Virus record (IMG/VR): IMGVR_UViG_3300042691_004590
Coordinates: 1-36,626 of that record
Source of the DNA: a virus
Length of the DNA stretch: 36,626 nucleotides
Reading direction: 5' to 3' (one strand)
Notes under the pieces: generated by a model
Databases searched by the model: none
Seen by the model: the letters and a program-made list of their open reading frames with translations, nothing else
What the model was told of the DNA's origin: nothing
Part shown: piece after piece, positions 9,322 to 16,115 of the stretch
Layout: every line of letters begins with the position of its first letter
Numbering within the stretch: position 1 is the stretch's first letter
Made by a program: the position numbers and the translations under genes

Positions 9322-9767
9322 CCATAAATATCCACGAACCTTGCCTCTAGCATATCCTCAGCAACCTTGTCATGTGGTATGCTACCATACTCCATGTACT
9401 TATCTCCTTGCATAGGCAAAAAGAAACAAGCTGCTATTTTATGCAACTGCATTATCTCACCACTAAAGGTACTGATGTCTATGTATTGCCCTGCTGTTAT
9501 TTCAGTCAGTTCAAAACAAAACTTGTACCTCCTGCCATTTACCTCAATGTAATCTACTGCCTTACATTCAGGCATTATGTTAAAGAACTGCAACTTTTCA
9601 CCAAAATCTTGTATCAATTGCCTGTACTTCATGGTATCATAGTCATCTTCATGCTTACCTTCTATGATAGCCAACATCTTAGTCTGCCTCTCTACAACAT
9701 TAAGGTTTTGGTTTGTTTCAATATCGTACAGGCTTATAAATTGCCCTACACTTAGTTTGTCCCACAT
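9183..9767 (-). CDS. Tail assembly chaperone (lambda gpG-like), 194 aa
   Basis: Begins MWDKLSVGQFISLYDIETNQ. It is a soluble alpha/beta protein with no membrane segment or enzyme motif. Near residue 151 the coding sequence passes through nine consecutive T residues (codons CTT TTT TTT TAT), where a -1 slip opens an 88-residue extension. In siphophages the unshifted (G) and shifted (GT) products coat the tape measure protein and recruit tail tube subunits. Unusually, it lies 29 bases downstream of the large terminase gene rather than next to the tape measure gene, which is at 32.9-35.1 kb. The identification rests mainly on the overlap plus slippery-site architecture and the T-like extension. 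Confidence 0.72.
   Translation of the reverse strand: MWDKLSVGQFISLYDIETNQNLNVVERQTKMLAIIEGKHEDDYDTMKYRQLIQDFGEKLQFFNIMPECKAVDYIEVNGRRYKFCFELTEITAGQYIDISTFSGEIMQLHKIAACFFLPMQGDKYMEYGSIPHDKVAEDMLEARFVDIYGCMLFFYQLFQELISDTIISSNLSQEAKATLQHLWKDGVGYLVRRK
9305..9313 (-). other. T9 slippery sequence for programmed -1 frameshift
   Basis: Nine T residues on the coding strand within the chaperone gene. The zero frame reads Leu-Phe-Phe-Tyr. A -1 slip reads Phe-Phe-Leu-Ser and opens the long downstream frame. Both P- and A-site tRNAs (Phe) could re-pair fully on this run, matching the X XXY YYZ rule. A homopolymer-length sequencing error is the alternative explanation. Confidence 0.7.
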
Positions 9768-9796
9768 ACTTATAAATATATTAAAATTGTTTTCGT

Positions 9797-10957
9797 TTAC
9801 CTGAATGAGTACTTACCTAGATGGCTGTTGCTTATCTTGTTCACTACAGAGTACCTCATTGCATCAAGTCCATGATTAAAATTGTCCACAGGTTTGTTGG
9901 TCATTTGCCCATTCTTATCCTCAATATACTTGTAGTTTCTTAACTCCTTTATCAGGTTGTAACTCCTGTCTGTTGCAAATAGCCTATACCTCCTAATAAT
10001 ATCAATACCTAAATTGATTGCTCCCTTTATGGTAGGCTTTACATTCCATCCCATCCTGTATATTTCTTCAATGCTTTTAGGTTCAGCCGAATCAGCAAAT
10101 ACCTCATTACTTTTGTCTAGTCCCAAGTTCTGCATTTCCTTAGCTATATCCTGATTGGTCATGCCTGTCCTGTATATCAATTCATCTACATACATATTAT
10201 CATTATCCAAATATGTTCTAACAAGTGCAGTCGGGTCATTGCTAAAGCCAAAGTCTAATCCATAAGATATTAACTTTGCTTCTTTTGGTATTTCCTTACA
10301 GGTTGAAAATGAATAAACTAGACTTCTACTTTGTCCTCTCTCACCAAGACCATACACCCTCCAATAATTAGCATCAATGTCTTTAAGCCTCTCAATCTCT
10401 GCTTTTACTACATCACCTAGAAAGGGATTGTCCTTGTATGTAGTCTGAAAAAAGTCCACATCTTGCCTAGTCAGTACATTATCATAAATCCAATGAAACT
10501 CCTCCGAAGGGTTGTAGTCTAGTATTGCCCTTTCATTTGTCCTGAATATAAGCTGCTGCCAATCTTCGTATGTCAGTTCGTTTGCTTCGTTTACAAATAA
10601 CAAGTCCCTTTTCCTACCCCTTATCTTTTGAGGCATATCAAGGCTGATAAACTCAATTGTGTTTCCGTTTATGTAGTATTCATTAGCTGTCTTGTTATGG
10701 TACTCCTCAGAATACAAGTCATTATCCTTGATTATTTGAAAAAAGTCACGCATTACCGTACCTCTCAATGCAGGGAATGACCTACGGCAAATGGTAACTA
10801 TCTTGCCTGTGTGCTTCTCACAATAGCTTAACAATATCCATAACAATATATTGTAAGTCTTGCCTGACCTAGTTCCACCCTGTTCAACGACTATCTTTGC
10901 TTTGCTGTTTTCAAGGTGGCTGTAAACTTTATTGGTTTTTATTCTAACCTTCTCCAT
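9797..10957 (-). CDS. terL: Terminase large subunit, 386 aa
   Basis: DNA-packaging motor ATPase and nuclease of the PBSX/Terminase_3 type. Walker A is GGTRSGKT at residues 27-34. Walker B is LLFVNEAN at ~119-126 with the catalytic Glu. The RNase H-like nuclease half has the expected acidic residues: D235 in SYGLDFGFSNDP, D289 in FADSAEP, and D365 in NHGLDAMRY. The length is slightly short of the usual 400-450 aa but both domains are complete. Its start overlaps the small terminase gene by 14 bases in another frame, so the two are co-translated. It acts with the small subunit at the portal to cut and package concatemeric DNA. Confidence 0.96.
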   Translation of the reverse strand: MEKVRIKTNKVYSHLENSKAKIVVEQGGTRSGKTYNILLWILLSYCEKHTGKIVTICRRSFPALRGTVMRDFFQIIKDNDLYSEEYHNKTANEYYINGNTIEFISLDMPQKIRGRKRDLLFVNEANELTYEDWQQLIFRTNERAILDYNPSEEFHWIYDNVLTRQDVDFFQTTYKDNPFLGDVVKAEIERLKDIDANYWRVYGLGERGQSRSLVYSFSTCKEIPKEAKLISYGLDFGFSNDPTALVRTYLDNDNMYVDELIYRTGMTNQDIAKEMQNLGLDKSNEVFADSAEPKSIEEIYRMGWNVKPTIKGAINLGIDIIRRYRLFATDRSYNLIKELRNYKYIEDKNGQMTNKPVDNFNHGLDAMRYSVVNKISNSHLGKYSFR

Positions 10958-11330
10958 CTATAATCTCTACTTCAAATAGCTTTTGCCCATTTGCTCCTGT
11001 CAGTTCTTGCCTCTCCACATAGCCTCTATTCTTTCCCTTTGTTTTTAGGTAGAATATGATTGCCGTAATGTTTCCATCCAATATTTGCCTTTTGAGTGCT
11101 GTTTCTGCCGAATCTATGTCGCCTTCCTCCAATGCTGTTATCTTGTCCCTAAAAGCATTATCCTCCTTCATCCATTTGTAAAAGGTTACCCTTTCTATAC
11201 CGACAGCCTTGCAAGTCAAATGAATATTATTTGCCTTTTGGCTGTACACCTCAAGAAACTCCTGCTTTTTCTTCTCCCTGTTTTGTTGCCTAGCCTCAAT
11301 GGACTTTTCTAGTGCTTTACTCTTTGCCAT
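10944..11330 (-). CDS. terS: Terminase small subunit, 128 aa
   Basis: Helical DNA-binding protein. A Lys/Arg/Gln-rich N-terminal helix is followed by a helix-turn-helix, NIHLTCKAVGIERVTFYKWM (~35-54). A C-terminal section with DSAETALKRQILDG and AIIFYLKTKGKNRGYVE follows; this block is characteristic of phBC6A51-type small terminases. The start at 11330 is preceded by an A-rich leader with no Shine-Dalgarno. It overlaps terL by 14 bases. Expected role: recognises the packaging site and recruits the large subunit. Confidence 0.9.
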   Translation of the reverse strand: MAKSKALEKSIEARQQNREKKKQEFLEVYSQKANNIHLTCKAVGIERVTFYKWMKEDNAFRDKITALEEGDIDSAETALKRQILDGNITAIIFYLKTKGKNRGYVERQELTGANGQKLFEVEIIDGEG

Positions 11331-11359
11331 CTTTTTTAATGTTGTAACATTTATTTATT

Positions 11360-11965
11360 TTATAGCCAACTACTCTCTATCCATGGGTAATGCTTTGTAC
11401 CCATATCTATTTCTAATAAAATACTATTGGATTGAGCATACTCATGAGTCAATCCGTAACTTAAGCAAGTAGGACCTGACAGGTACACATCTCCATTCAC
11501 CGCCTTTGTAAGCCTTATCAGTTCATCTATGCCTCCGTTAGTAACCTCCGAAATAGTACTTGCCAATACAAACTCGGTTTTTATATTAAACAATTTACTC
11601 AAGTACATGAGTCCTTTTACTAGGCATCCTGTGTAATTAGTTGTGGTCATGTTTGCCAAATATGCTCCGTAATACAGGTCAATCACCTCACTTTTGTAGT
11701 ATTCATGCACTTTGTTAATATGGTCAATCTTCCAATTCAACCCATCAATAATGGTATCTTTTATCAATGCCCTACTGCTAGACTTGATAGGTATGGTTAG
11801 CCATTTCTCTACTCCTGCCATATTCTTAATCTTGTTCCTATTCTCAAAGCCTCGTTCTACCCTTTGTACTGAGTCCAATACAATAAACACATCTGCCATC
11901 TTTATCCTGTCTAGGTAGCCTTCACTAGGCAAATATCTAGGCTGACTAATCATTACTTTCTTCAT
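11360..11965 (-). CDS. WbqC-family protein, 201 aa
   Basis: Matches the WbqC-like family: SQPRYLPSEGYLDRIKMAD near residue 7, FIVLDSVQ, RGFENRNKIKN and WLTIPI, in the usual order, ending with a Y/W-rich stretch (HYPWIESSWL). Chromosomal members lie in O-antigen and polysaccharide loci; I know of no firmly established reaction for the family. Here it is the last gene before the terminase and follows a 34-aa membrane peptide and a PIG-L deacetylase. Context suggests modification of a sugar, either on the host envelope or attached to phage DNA. It has no signal peptide and is therefore cytoplasmic. The start overlaps the 34-aa gene by 20 bases. Confidence 0.85.
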   Translation of the reverse strand: MKKVMISQPRYLPSEGYLDRIKMADVFIVLDSVQRVERGFENRNKIKNMAGVEKWLTIPIKSSSRALIKDTIIDGLNWKIDHINKVHEYYKSEVIDLYYGAYLANMTTTNYTGCLVKGLMYLSKLFNIKTEFVLASTISEVTNGGIDELIRLTKAVNGDVYLSGPTCLSYGLTHEYAQSNSILLEIDMGTKHYPWIESSWL

Positions 11966-12050
11966 CAGGTAACCTGTTAATTTGTTTTAACATATCTACT
12001 ACTCCATACAGAGTAACTATAACTAACAATACTATTGCTCCAACTATCAT
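11946..12050 (-). CDS. Small single-pass membrane peptide, 34 aa
   Basis: ATG at 12050 overlaps the PIG-L stop in an ATGA arrangement, and the stop lies 20 bases inside the WbqC gene. The product is a hydrophobic helix (residues ~2-18, MIVGAIVLLVIVTLYGVV) followed by a short charged tail ending ...LPDEESND. The 4-base coupling and clean membrane-helix-plus-tail design support a real gene. Function unknown. It could anchor or recruit neighbouring sugar enzymes to the inner membrane, or act as a small inhibitor; both are inference. Confidence 0.6.
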   Translation of the reverse strand: MIVGAIVLLVIVTLYGVVDMLKQINRLPDEESND

Positions 12051-12712
12051 AATATTCCCCTCACTAATTTGTATGCCTCAGCATATTTAACACCAATATG
12101 CATACCATAGAATATTGCCCAACCTTCTATACCTTTTGCACCTCTCAGTTCAGCCATGCTTTCTACCTCAAAAACATACTGCTCCATTGCTAACTTCTTG
12201 GTTTCTATGTACTTACTAATATCTAAGAACAAATTAGGCTGAAAGTTGAACTGCGGATTAATTTCACTACTGCTAATTACAGGCATCTCCAATACAGCCT
12301 TTACAGGGTTATTAGCTGTAAACCTACAAGCTACCATTGTAGCTGCATTTACAACCTTGTGGTCTTGGTGCAAGTCATTAGATATGTGTGTAATCACCTT
12401 AGCAGGTCTTAACTTTTTGACCCATTTGCTTACGATATCATTAACTGACCTTTGTGGGTATGTATCAAACTCCCCTGTTGTAAGGGTTTCTACTATAGGT
12501 TTAAACTTTAAGATTTGGCTAACTTTAACAATCTGCTGCAATATTGTAGCTGCATCAAAGTCCTTTCTGTAGTGGCAGCCATTATTTAAGTACAATACAT
12601 AGTTTTCACCCTTCTGAGCATGGTTTTCTAGCAGTAAACCTGCACAACCTAGTACCTCATCATCAGGGTGAGCAACTACAACTAATAGTCTTTTTTTTAA
12701 ATCATGCTTCAC
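12047..12712 (-). CDS. PIG-L/LmbE family deacetylase, 221 aa
   Basis: Zinc-dependent N-acetyl-sugar deacetylase fold. The signature AHPDDEV is at residues 14-20 and the second metal motif HQDH at ~115-118 (with H109 nearby), giving the complete Zn-binding and catalytic set. The family removes acetyl groups from GlcNAc-containing substrates such as GlcNAc-PI and mycothiol or bacillithiol precursors, and from some antibiotics. No signal peptide, so cytoplasmic. The ATG overlaps the stop of the RarA-C-like gene by 1 base, and its stop overlaps the 34-aa membrane gene by 4. With the glycosyltransferase and WbqC genes nearby, it probably works on an amino-sugar, but the substrate cannot be read from sequence. 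Confidence 0.88.
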   Translation of the reverse strand: MKHDLKKRLLVVVAHPDDEVLGCAGLLLENHAQKGENYVLYLNNGCHYRKDFDAATILQQIVKVSQILKFKPIVETLTTGEFDTYPQRSVNDIVSKWVKKLRPAKVITHISNDLHQDHKVVNAATMVACRFTANNPVKAVLEMPVISSSEINPQFNFQPNLFLDISKYIETKKLAMEQYVFEVESMAELRGAKGIEGWAIFYGMHIGVKYAEAYKLVRGIL

Positions 12713-13317
12713 TAGAACAATTGTGGGTTATATGTTTCTTCAGTCTTACTTACAGGCTTGTTTCTTGCATCTCTGTCATAATATTGTTGGGCAACCTTGT
12801 CCCTAATTTCATACTCATCAGGCATTACATCATTGGTTATGGTAGCAGCCTCCTCGTAAAAATGCCTATTACCTCTGCCCTTCTTTTTACCTTCAATGGT
12901 ATGCAAACAATATACATAGTCATCAAACTCAGGGGTTTGGATATTGTTACGCAGGTCAAAATATTGACACAACAGGTTATCTACTATCCTAGATTTGGGA
13001 CTCCTGACTAACAACAGGACTGCATGAACAAAGGGAAGTTTTTCAGGGCAATGCTTGTTCTTCTCCTTCTTCATTTCAACATAGGTTTGGTAAAGTGCAT
13101 GGATTTGGGCAGGAAGCATAGGGTTTGCCAAGCCTACATCTTCAGATACCATGACCTTGATTCTTTTCCATGCATAGTTATCAAAGCCACTCATGAATAG
13201 TTCGGAGAACCAATATAAAGCCTTATGCTCATCTCCTCTCCGAACATACTTTTGGATTGCACTAGCTACCGTATAAAAGCTGTGTCCACCAATTGTTTCT
13301 AACTTGTAATCAGACAT
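12712..13317 (-). CDS. Stand-alone RarA/MgsA C-terminal-domain protein, 201 aa
   Basis: The N-terminal half closely resembles the C-terminal (MgsA_C) domain of the replication-associated AAA+ ATPase RarA/MgsA/WRNIP1: FYTVASAIQKYVRRGD, ALYWFSELF and VMVSEDVGLANP (SEDVG at 58-62). The AAA+ ATPase part is absent, with no Walker A or B. In RarA this region forms the tetramerisation/clamp-loader-collar-like part. The last ~70 residues (KGRGNRHFYEEAA...) are hydrophilic and unassigned. A possible promoter lies just upstream, so it may start a transcription unit running into PIG-L. Possible roles: mimic of, or partner for, host RarA at forks, or a structural scaffold for the cassette. Both are inference. 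Confidence 0.75.
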   Translation of the reverse strand: MSDYKLETIGGHSFYTVASAIQKYVRRGDEHKALYWFSELFMSGFDNYAWKRIKVMVSEDVGLANPMLPAQIHALYQTYVEMKKEKNKHCPEKLPFVHAVLLLVRSPKSRIVDNLLCQYFDLRNNIQTPEFDDYVYCLHTIEGKKKGRGNRHFYEEAATITNDVMPDEYEIRDKVAQQYYDRDARNKPVSKTEETYNPQLF

Positions 13318-13339
13318 AATGATTTGGTTTGTTGTCTTA

Positions 13340-13371
13340 TAAAGTTACGAATAAAATTGGTTTGAAAAAAA
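13340..13371 (-). promoter_or_regulatory. Possible Bacteroidota-type promoter (weak -33)
   Basis: The -7 box TAACTTTA is at 13340-13347, preceded by CG as in the 23.2 and 24.1 kb promoters. A T-rich TTTTT replaces the -33 TTTTG at the same 19-nt spacing. It lies in the only non-coding gap of the cassette (71 bases) and would give a leader of about 18 nt for the RarA-C-like gene. Confidence 0.4.
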
Positions 13372-13388
13372 TATTTATGCCATAATAT

Positions 13389-13964
13389 TTACTTTTTCAG
13401 TAAAATAATAAACTCATATTTTTCAAACAACTGAATCTGAATCTTTAACTGCATCAGATTAGCCAACTTTATCCATCTATTCATATCATGGTAAAACAAC
13501 TTCGGGTCTTTGTAATCAACTTGGTCATGGAAGCCATTAACAATAACTTGGTCTTTAACTGATTTCAATATATTTTTTAATTGAATTACGACATTGTTCC
13601 AATACTGCACATCATTCATTTTGCCTCTCAATGTCCAAACACCGATTAGCACAGCTATATCACATTCAGGTATAACACCTTTCCCATCACAATGAATAAC
13701 CTGCAACTCAGGGTGCATATCATTAGCTGCATCAACATATTCTTGGAATGAGTCCATGCCTAAGTAATCAACCTTGTTGCTTACATACTTAGAAAAATTA
13801 CCAATGCCACAACCATAGTCCACAATTGATTGTGTTTTAGGTGGGATTAGCTTGGCAATTTGCTTGTACCTTTTTACAGCCTTTACTTCATTATCCCAAC
13901 CTACTTGCTTAATAGGGTCACTTTCTGTCTTTAACTTTTCTTGATAAAATTCTTTGCTTGTCAT
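13389..13964 (-). CDS. Class I SAM-dependent methyltransferase, 191 aa
   Basis: Rossmann-type methyltransferase. Motif I is SIVDYGCGIGNFS (residues ~47-58), followed by the acidic end of strand 2 (YLGMDS, D71) and an acidic motif (VIHCDGKG). The next strand, IAVLIGVWTL, lacks an NPPY/DPPY motif, so it is unlikely to be an ordinary N6-adenine or N4-cytosine DNA methylase. Small-molecule, sugar or protein substrates are more likely. It starts 2 bases after the glycosyltransferase ends, so the two are probably in one operon and may act on the same product. Confidence 0.82.
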   Translation of the reverse strand: MTSKEFYQEKLKTESDPIKQVGWDNEVKAVKRYKQIAKLIPPKTQSIVDYGCGIGNFSKYVSNKVDYLGMDSFQEYVDAANDMHPELQVIHCDGKGVIPECDIAVLIGVWTLRGKMNDVQYWNNVVIQLKNILKSVKDQVIVNGFHDQVDYKDPKLFYHDMNRWIKLANLMQLKIQIQLFEKYEFIILLKK

Positions 13965-13966
13965 AT

Positions 13967-14725
13967 TTAAAATGGTATTCTAAGTGTTCTTTCGTATTCA
14001 TTAGCAAGACTTTTCCTCATGCTAGTGCTTTTCTTCTTTTGTATAGCTGCTCCAAAATATTCCTTCAATAAATAGTAATCATGCTTTTCAGTATCTAAAG
14101 TCCTATGCTCTGCCATGCCTCCTGTAGATATGAAAGTACCTTCCTTACTAGTAAATGCATACCTTGTATTTATAAAACATTTCCTATGAAAGTGTGCATT
14201 AATAGCTGACACAAAAAAGTCACAAGCAGATACACACTCATCAGGCAATATCATTTTGAAACCTTCAAAAAATCCCATACTACCACCAATAGCAAAGCCT
14301 GACAACTTGTATGGTTTCATGCCTGAGTAATCTACAGGTCTAGCAGTATTACTAAACCCAAACATCATGCAACCTGCTTCTTTTGCTGTGAATGCTGTAC
14401 TTTGAATAATATCATAAGCTGTGTCCATATCAACTCTATTGCCCTCATCAAATTCCTTATCTACATAGGTTCTGCTCATCCTATTCAGGTCATCATCAAG
14501 CATCACACAATTAGGGTATCTTTCATGTACCCACCTCATCTTTGCACTCAATCCTTTGATGCTGTCAGGGTGTACAATCATCTCTACATCTCCATTGTAT
14601 TTTAGATAGTCTTCTACTTGACTTTCAGGTACACACAAACTACAATTGCTGATAGTATCAAGGGTATCTACCTTGTTGCTTCTTTTGTGGCTAAGAATAA
14701 TTAACTTAACTATTTCTTTCATCAA
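13967..14725 (-). CDS. GT-A glycosyltransferase, TET-associated (TAGT)-like, 252 aa
   Basis: N-terminal strand KLIILSHKRSNK and a nucleotide-sugar fold lead to CVMLDDDLNRM, where D77-D79 form the DXD-type metal motif. A glycine/aromatic-rich segment (LSGFAIGGSMGFFEG) and SACDFFVSAINAH follow, ending with a basic C-terminus. The layout resembles the phage glycosyltransferases described with TET/JBP base oxygenases that glycosylate modified bases, but no TET/JBP gene is in this window. It overlaps the ParB-like gene by 20 bases. It may glycosylate phage DNA or a host surface sugar. Glycosyltransferase call is firm; DNA substrate is inference. Confidence 0.75.
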   Translation of the reverse strand: MMKEIVKLIILSHKRSNKVDTLDTISNCSLCVPESQVEDYLKYNGDVEMIVHPDSIKGLSAKMRWVHERYPNCVMLDDDLNRMSRTYVDKEFDEGNRVDMDTAYDIIQSTAFTAKEAGCMMFGFSNTARPVDYSGMKPYKLSGFAIGGSMGFFEGFKMILPDECVSACDFFVSAINAHFHRKCFINTRYAFTSKEGTFISTGGMAEHRTLDTEKHDYYLLKEYFGAAIQKKKSTSMRKSLANEYERTLRIPF

Positions 14726-15329
14726 TTATCCTTTTAAACTCATCAAATGTTACAACTCTCCCTTGCCCTACTTTGCTACTTTTGTAGTCTTTTTGGTCTG
14801 ACAAATTAAAGAATGTCTTAAGATAGGAGTACTCAATTTCATTGTCTGCAATAATCATAACATAGTCATGCTTTTCTGACAATCTTGGGGTTATAGGATA
14901 TATGCAATCTTCTTCTTCCTCCTCCTCTGACCTTAGTTCTTCAATCTCCTGTATAGCCAAATCTGTTGCACCTAGTCCCCAATCAAGTAACTTATTCAAG
15001 TCCCATTCATTAGCTAACATTTCAGCATCCCATGTACCAAAGTTTACATTGTCTTTAATGATAAACTCCTTTTGTTCTTCGGGAGTCAAGTCATCTGCCA
15101 AAACAATAGGCACTTCAGTTAATCCTGCTTCTTTACAAGCCTTTAGCCTCATGTTGCCACCTAATACAACCATATTGCCATTGACAACAATTGGTCTAAT
15201 CTCCAACATTTTAGGAAACTGCCTAATAGAATTAACTAGCTTGTAAAACTTGTTATTCTTAATGATTCTTGGGTTATCGGGATTAGTTTTTATCTCCGAT
15301 ATCTTCACTAATTTGGTTTGCATCTTCAA
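14706..15329 (-). CDS. ParB/sulfiredoxin-domain protein, 207 aa
   Basis: ParB N-terminal-like domain: KISEIKTNPDNPR, LVNSIRQF, RPIVVNGNMVVLGGNMRLKA (GGNMRLKA at 57-64), then EVPIVLADDLTPEEQKEFIIKDN. This phage-type ParB-like fold often precedes DNA-modifying enzymes and some members cut or nick DNA or hydrolyse nucleotides. The C-terminal half has a run of Glu residues (~134-140) and an unassigned globular part (HDYVMIIADNEIEYSYLKTFF). No HTH typical of partition ParB was seen, so plasmid partition is unlikely. It overlaps the 68-aa gene upstream by 47 bases (41 if M3 is the start) and the glycosyltransferase downstream by 20. Confidence 0.85.
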   Translation of the reverse strand: MKMQTKLVKISEIKTNPDNPRIIKNNKFYKLVNSIRQFPKMLEIRPIVVNGNMVVLGGNMRLKACKEAGLTEVPIVLADDLTPEEQKEFIIKDNVNFGTWDAEMLANEWDLNKLLDWGLGATDLAIQEIEELRSEEEEEEDCIYPITPRLSEKHDYVMIIADNEIEYSYLKTFFNLSDQKDYKSSKVGQGRVVTFDEFKRIIDERNS

Positions 15330-15489
15330 TCATTGATTCTGTTAATGTGTTTGCTATTCCTGCATTGTCCAACAATGACTTAAACATATTTGCTAGTTGA
15401 AATATGCCATCATCATCTAACAAGGTTACACTAACAACTTTCTTGTCGCTGCTGAAATTCAATTGAAACGGCTTGTGTTCTTTACTCAT
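15283..15489 (-). CDS. Small hypothetical protein, 68 aa
   Basis: Begins MSKEHKPFQLNFSSDKKVVS after an A-rich leader. A short beta region precedes an amphipathic helix (LANMFKSLLDNAGI) and a polar C-terminus. No motif recognised. It is translated in a different frame over the start of the ParB-like gene, suggesting coupling. Its role may be linked to the cassette or to the basic 40-aa gene upstream; nothing more can be said. Confidence 0.6.
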   Translation of the reverse strand: MSKEHKPFQLNFSSDKKVVSVTLLDDDGIFQLANMFKSLLDNAGIANTLTESMIEDANQISEDIGDKN

Positions 15490-15513
15490 TTTATTTGTGT
15501 TTTAGATTAAACT

Positions 15514-15636
15514 TTATCTTCCCTGACCTCTATAAGGCTTGGGTCTAGGTGTGTGCTTGTTGTATGCTTTTTTTGCACAACCTTTCTTTCTTTTACCGAA
15601 TGATACTTTTCTGCTGTCGCTTTTTGATTTTGCCAT
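15514..15636 (-). CDS. Small very basic protein, 40 aa
   Basis: ATG at 15636, TAA at 15514-15516. The sequence is Lys/Arg-rich throughout (MAKSKSDSRKVSFGKRKKGC ... YRGQGR) with no acidic stretch, consistent with nucleic-acid binding. I recall similar short 'SFGKR...YRGQGR' proteins in Bacteroidota phages; this recollection needs a database check. It overlaps the last 44 bases of the HNH gene in another frame. Function unknown. Confidence 0.6.
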   Translation of the reverse strand: MAKSKSDSRKVSFGKRKKGCAKKAYNKHTPRPKPYRGQGR

Positions 15637-15868
15637 CGTGTGTATCTTTTAAATAATCAATATAGTCTTTAACATCTCCGTACTCCATGTGACAAGGTCT
15701 GCACAATGCCATTAAATTATCTATGCTATCCTTATCCTTACTACCACCCATACCTCTTGCATTAATATGGTGGATATCTACTGCCCTGTTGCCGCACAAT
15801 TCACATGGAATAAAGTCATCTAAACCATATCCAAAATAGCTTAGATACACCTTCGTGTGCTTCTTCAT
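15593..15868 (-). CDS. HNH endonuclease, 91 aa
   Basis: Compact HNH nuclease: zinc pair CELC (22-25), the catalytic DIHHINARGMGG (H33-H34), the Asn/Leu helix DNLMALC and second zinc pair CRPCH (56-60). This size and layout match phage HNH proteins that aid terminase in DNA packaging, usually encoded next to terS. Here it is about 4.3 kb upstream of terS with the accessory cassette in between. A basic C-terminus (KIKKRQQKSIIR) may bind DNA. Its ATG overlaps the previous gene's stop by 1 base. Confidence 0.88.
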   Translation of the reverse strand: MKKHTKVYLSYFGYGLDDFIPCELCGNRAVDIHHINARGMGGSKDKDSIDNLMALCRPCHMEYGDVKDYIDYLKDTHDGKIKKRQQKSIIR

Positions 15869-16086
15869 CAGAATGGTATCTTTTCTTCCTTCTTGTAATC
15901 GTTCAGGGTAACTTGTACATCTTTGCCGTATTCATTAGGCTGCTCTGCTATGTTAATATTGACATTAACATATTCCTTACCATTGTAGGTATAAACATGG
16001 TTCTTTGCTTCTGTCAAGCAAATGGTAGCGGTAAGCCAAGATTCGCTTCTTTTCTTACCGTTACCTAGTCTGATTTTCTTTTGCAT
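15868..16086 (-). CDS. Small hypothetical protein, 72 aa
   Basis: Begins MQKKIRLGNGKKRSESWLTA, then VNVNINIAEQPNEYGKDVQV, ending KKEEKIPF. It looks like a small beta-rich protein with a basic N-terminus, possibly nucleic-acid or nuclease associated because it is coupled (1-base overlap) to the HNH gene. The final EKIPF resembles the acidic-hydrophobic tails of single-strand binding proteins (which end DDDIPF in bacterial SSB), a hint only. No family recognised with confidence. Confidence 0.65.
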   Translation of the reverse strand: MQKKIRLGNGKKRSESWLTATICLTEAKNHVYTYNGKEYVNVNINIAEQPNEYGKDVQVTLNDYKKEEKIPF

Positions 16087-16115
16087 GATTTGATTTGTTT
16101 TTATATGGTTTTGAT

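Noticed and set aside
1037-9755. Many open frames on the plus strand opposite the tail genes (for example 1037-1387, 2201-2545, 9372-9755)
   Set aside because: They lie opposite well-supported minus-strand genes and their products are Cys/Ile/Pro-rich shadow translations without domains.
14706-15329. ParB-like protein as a partition protein of a plasmid-prophage
   Set aside because: No ParA partner, no parS-like repeats and no partition-type HTH; context favours a DNA-modification role.
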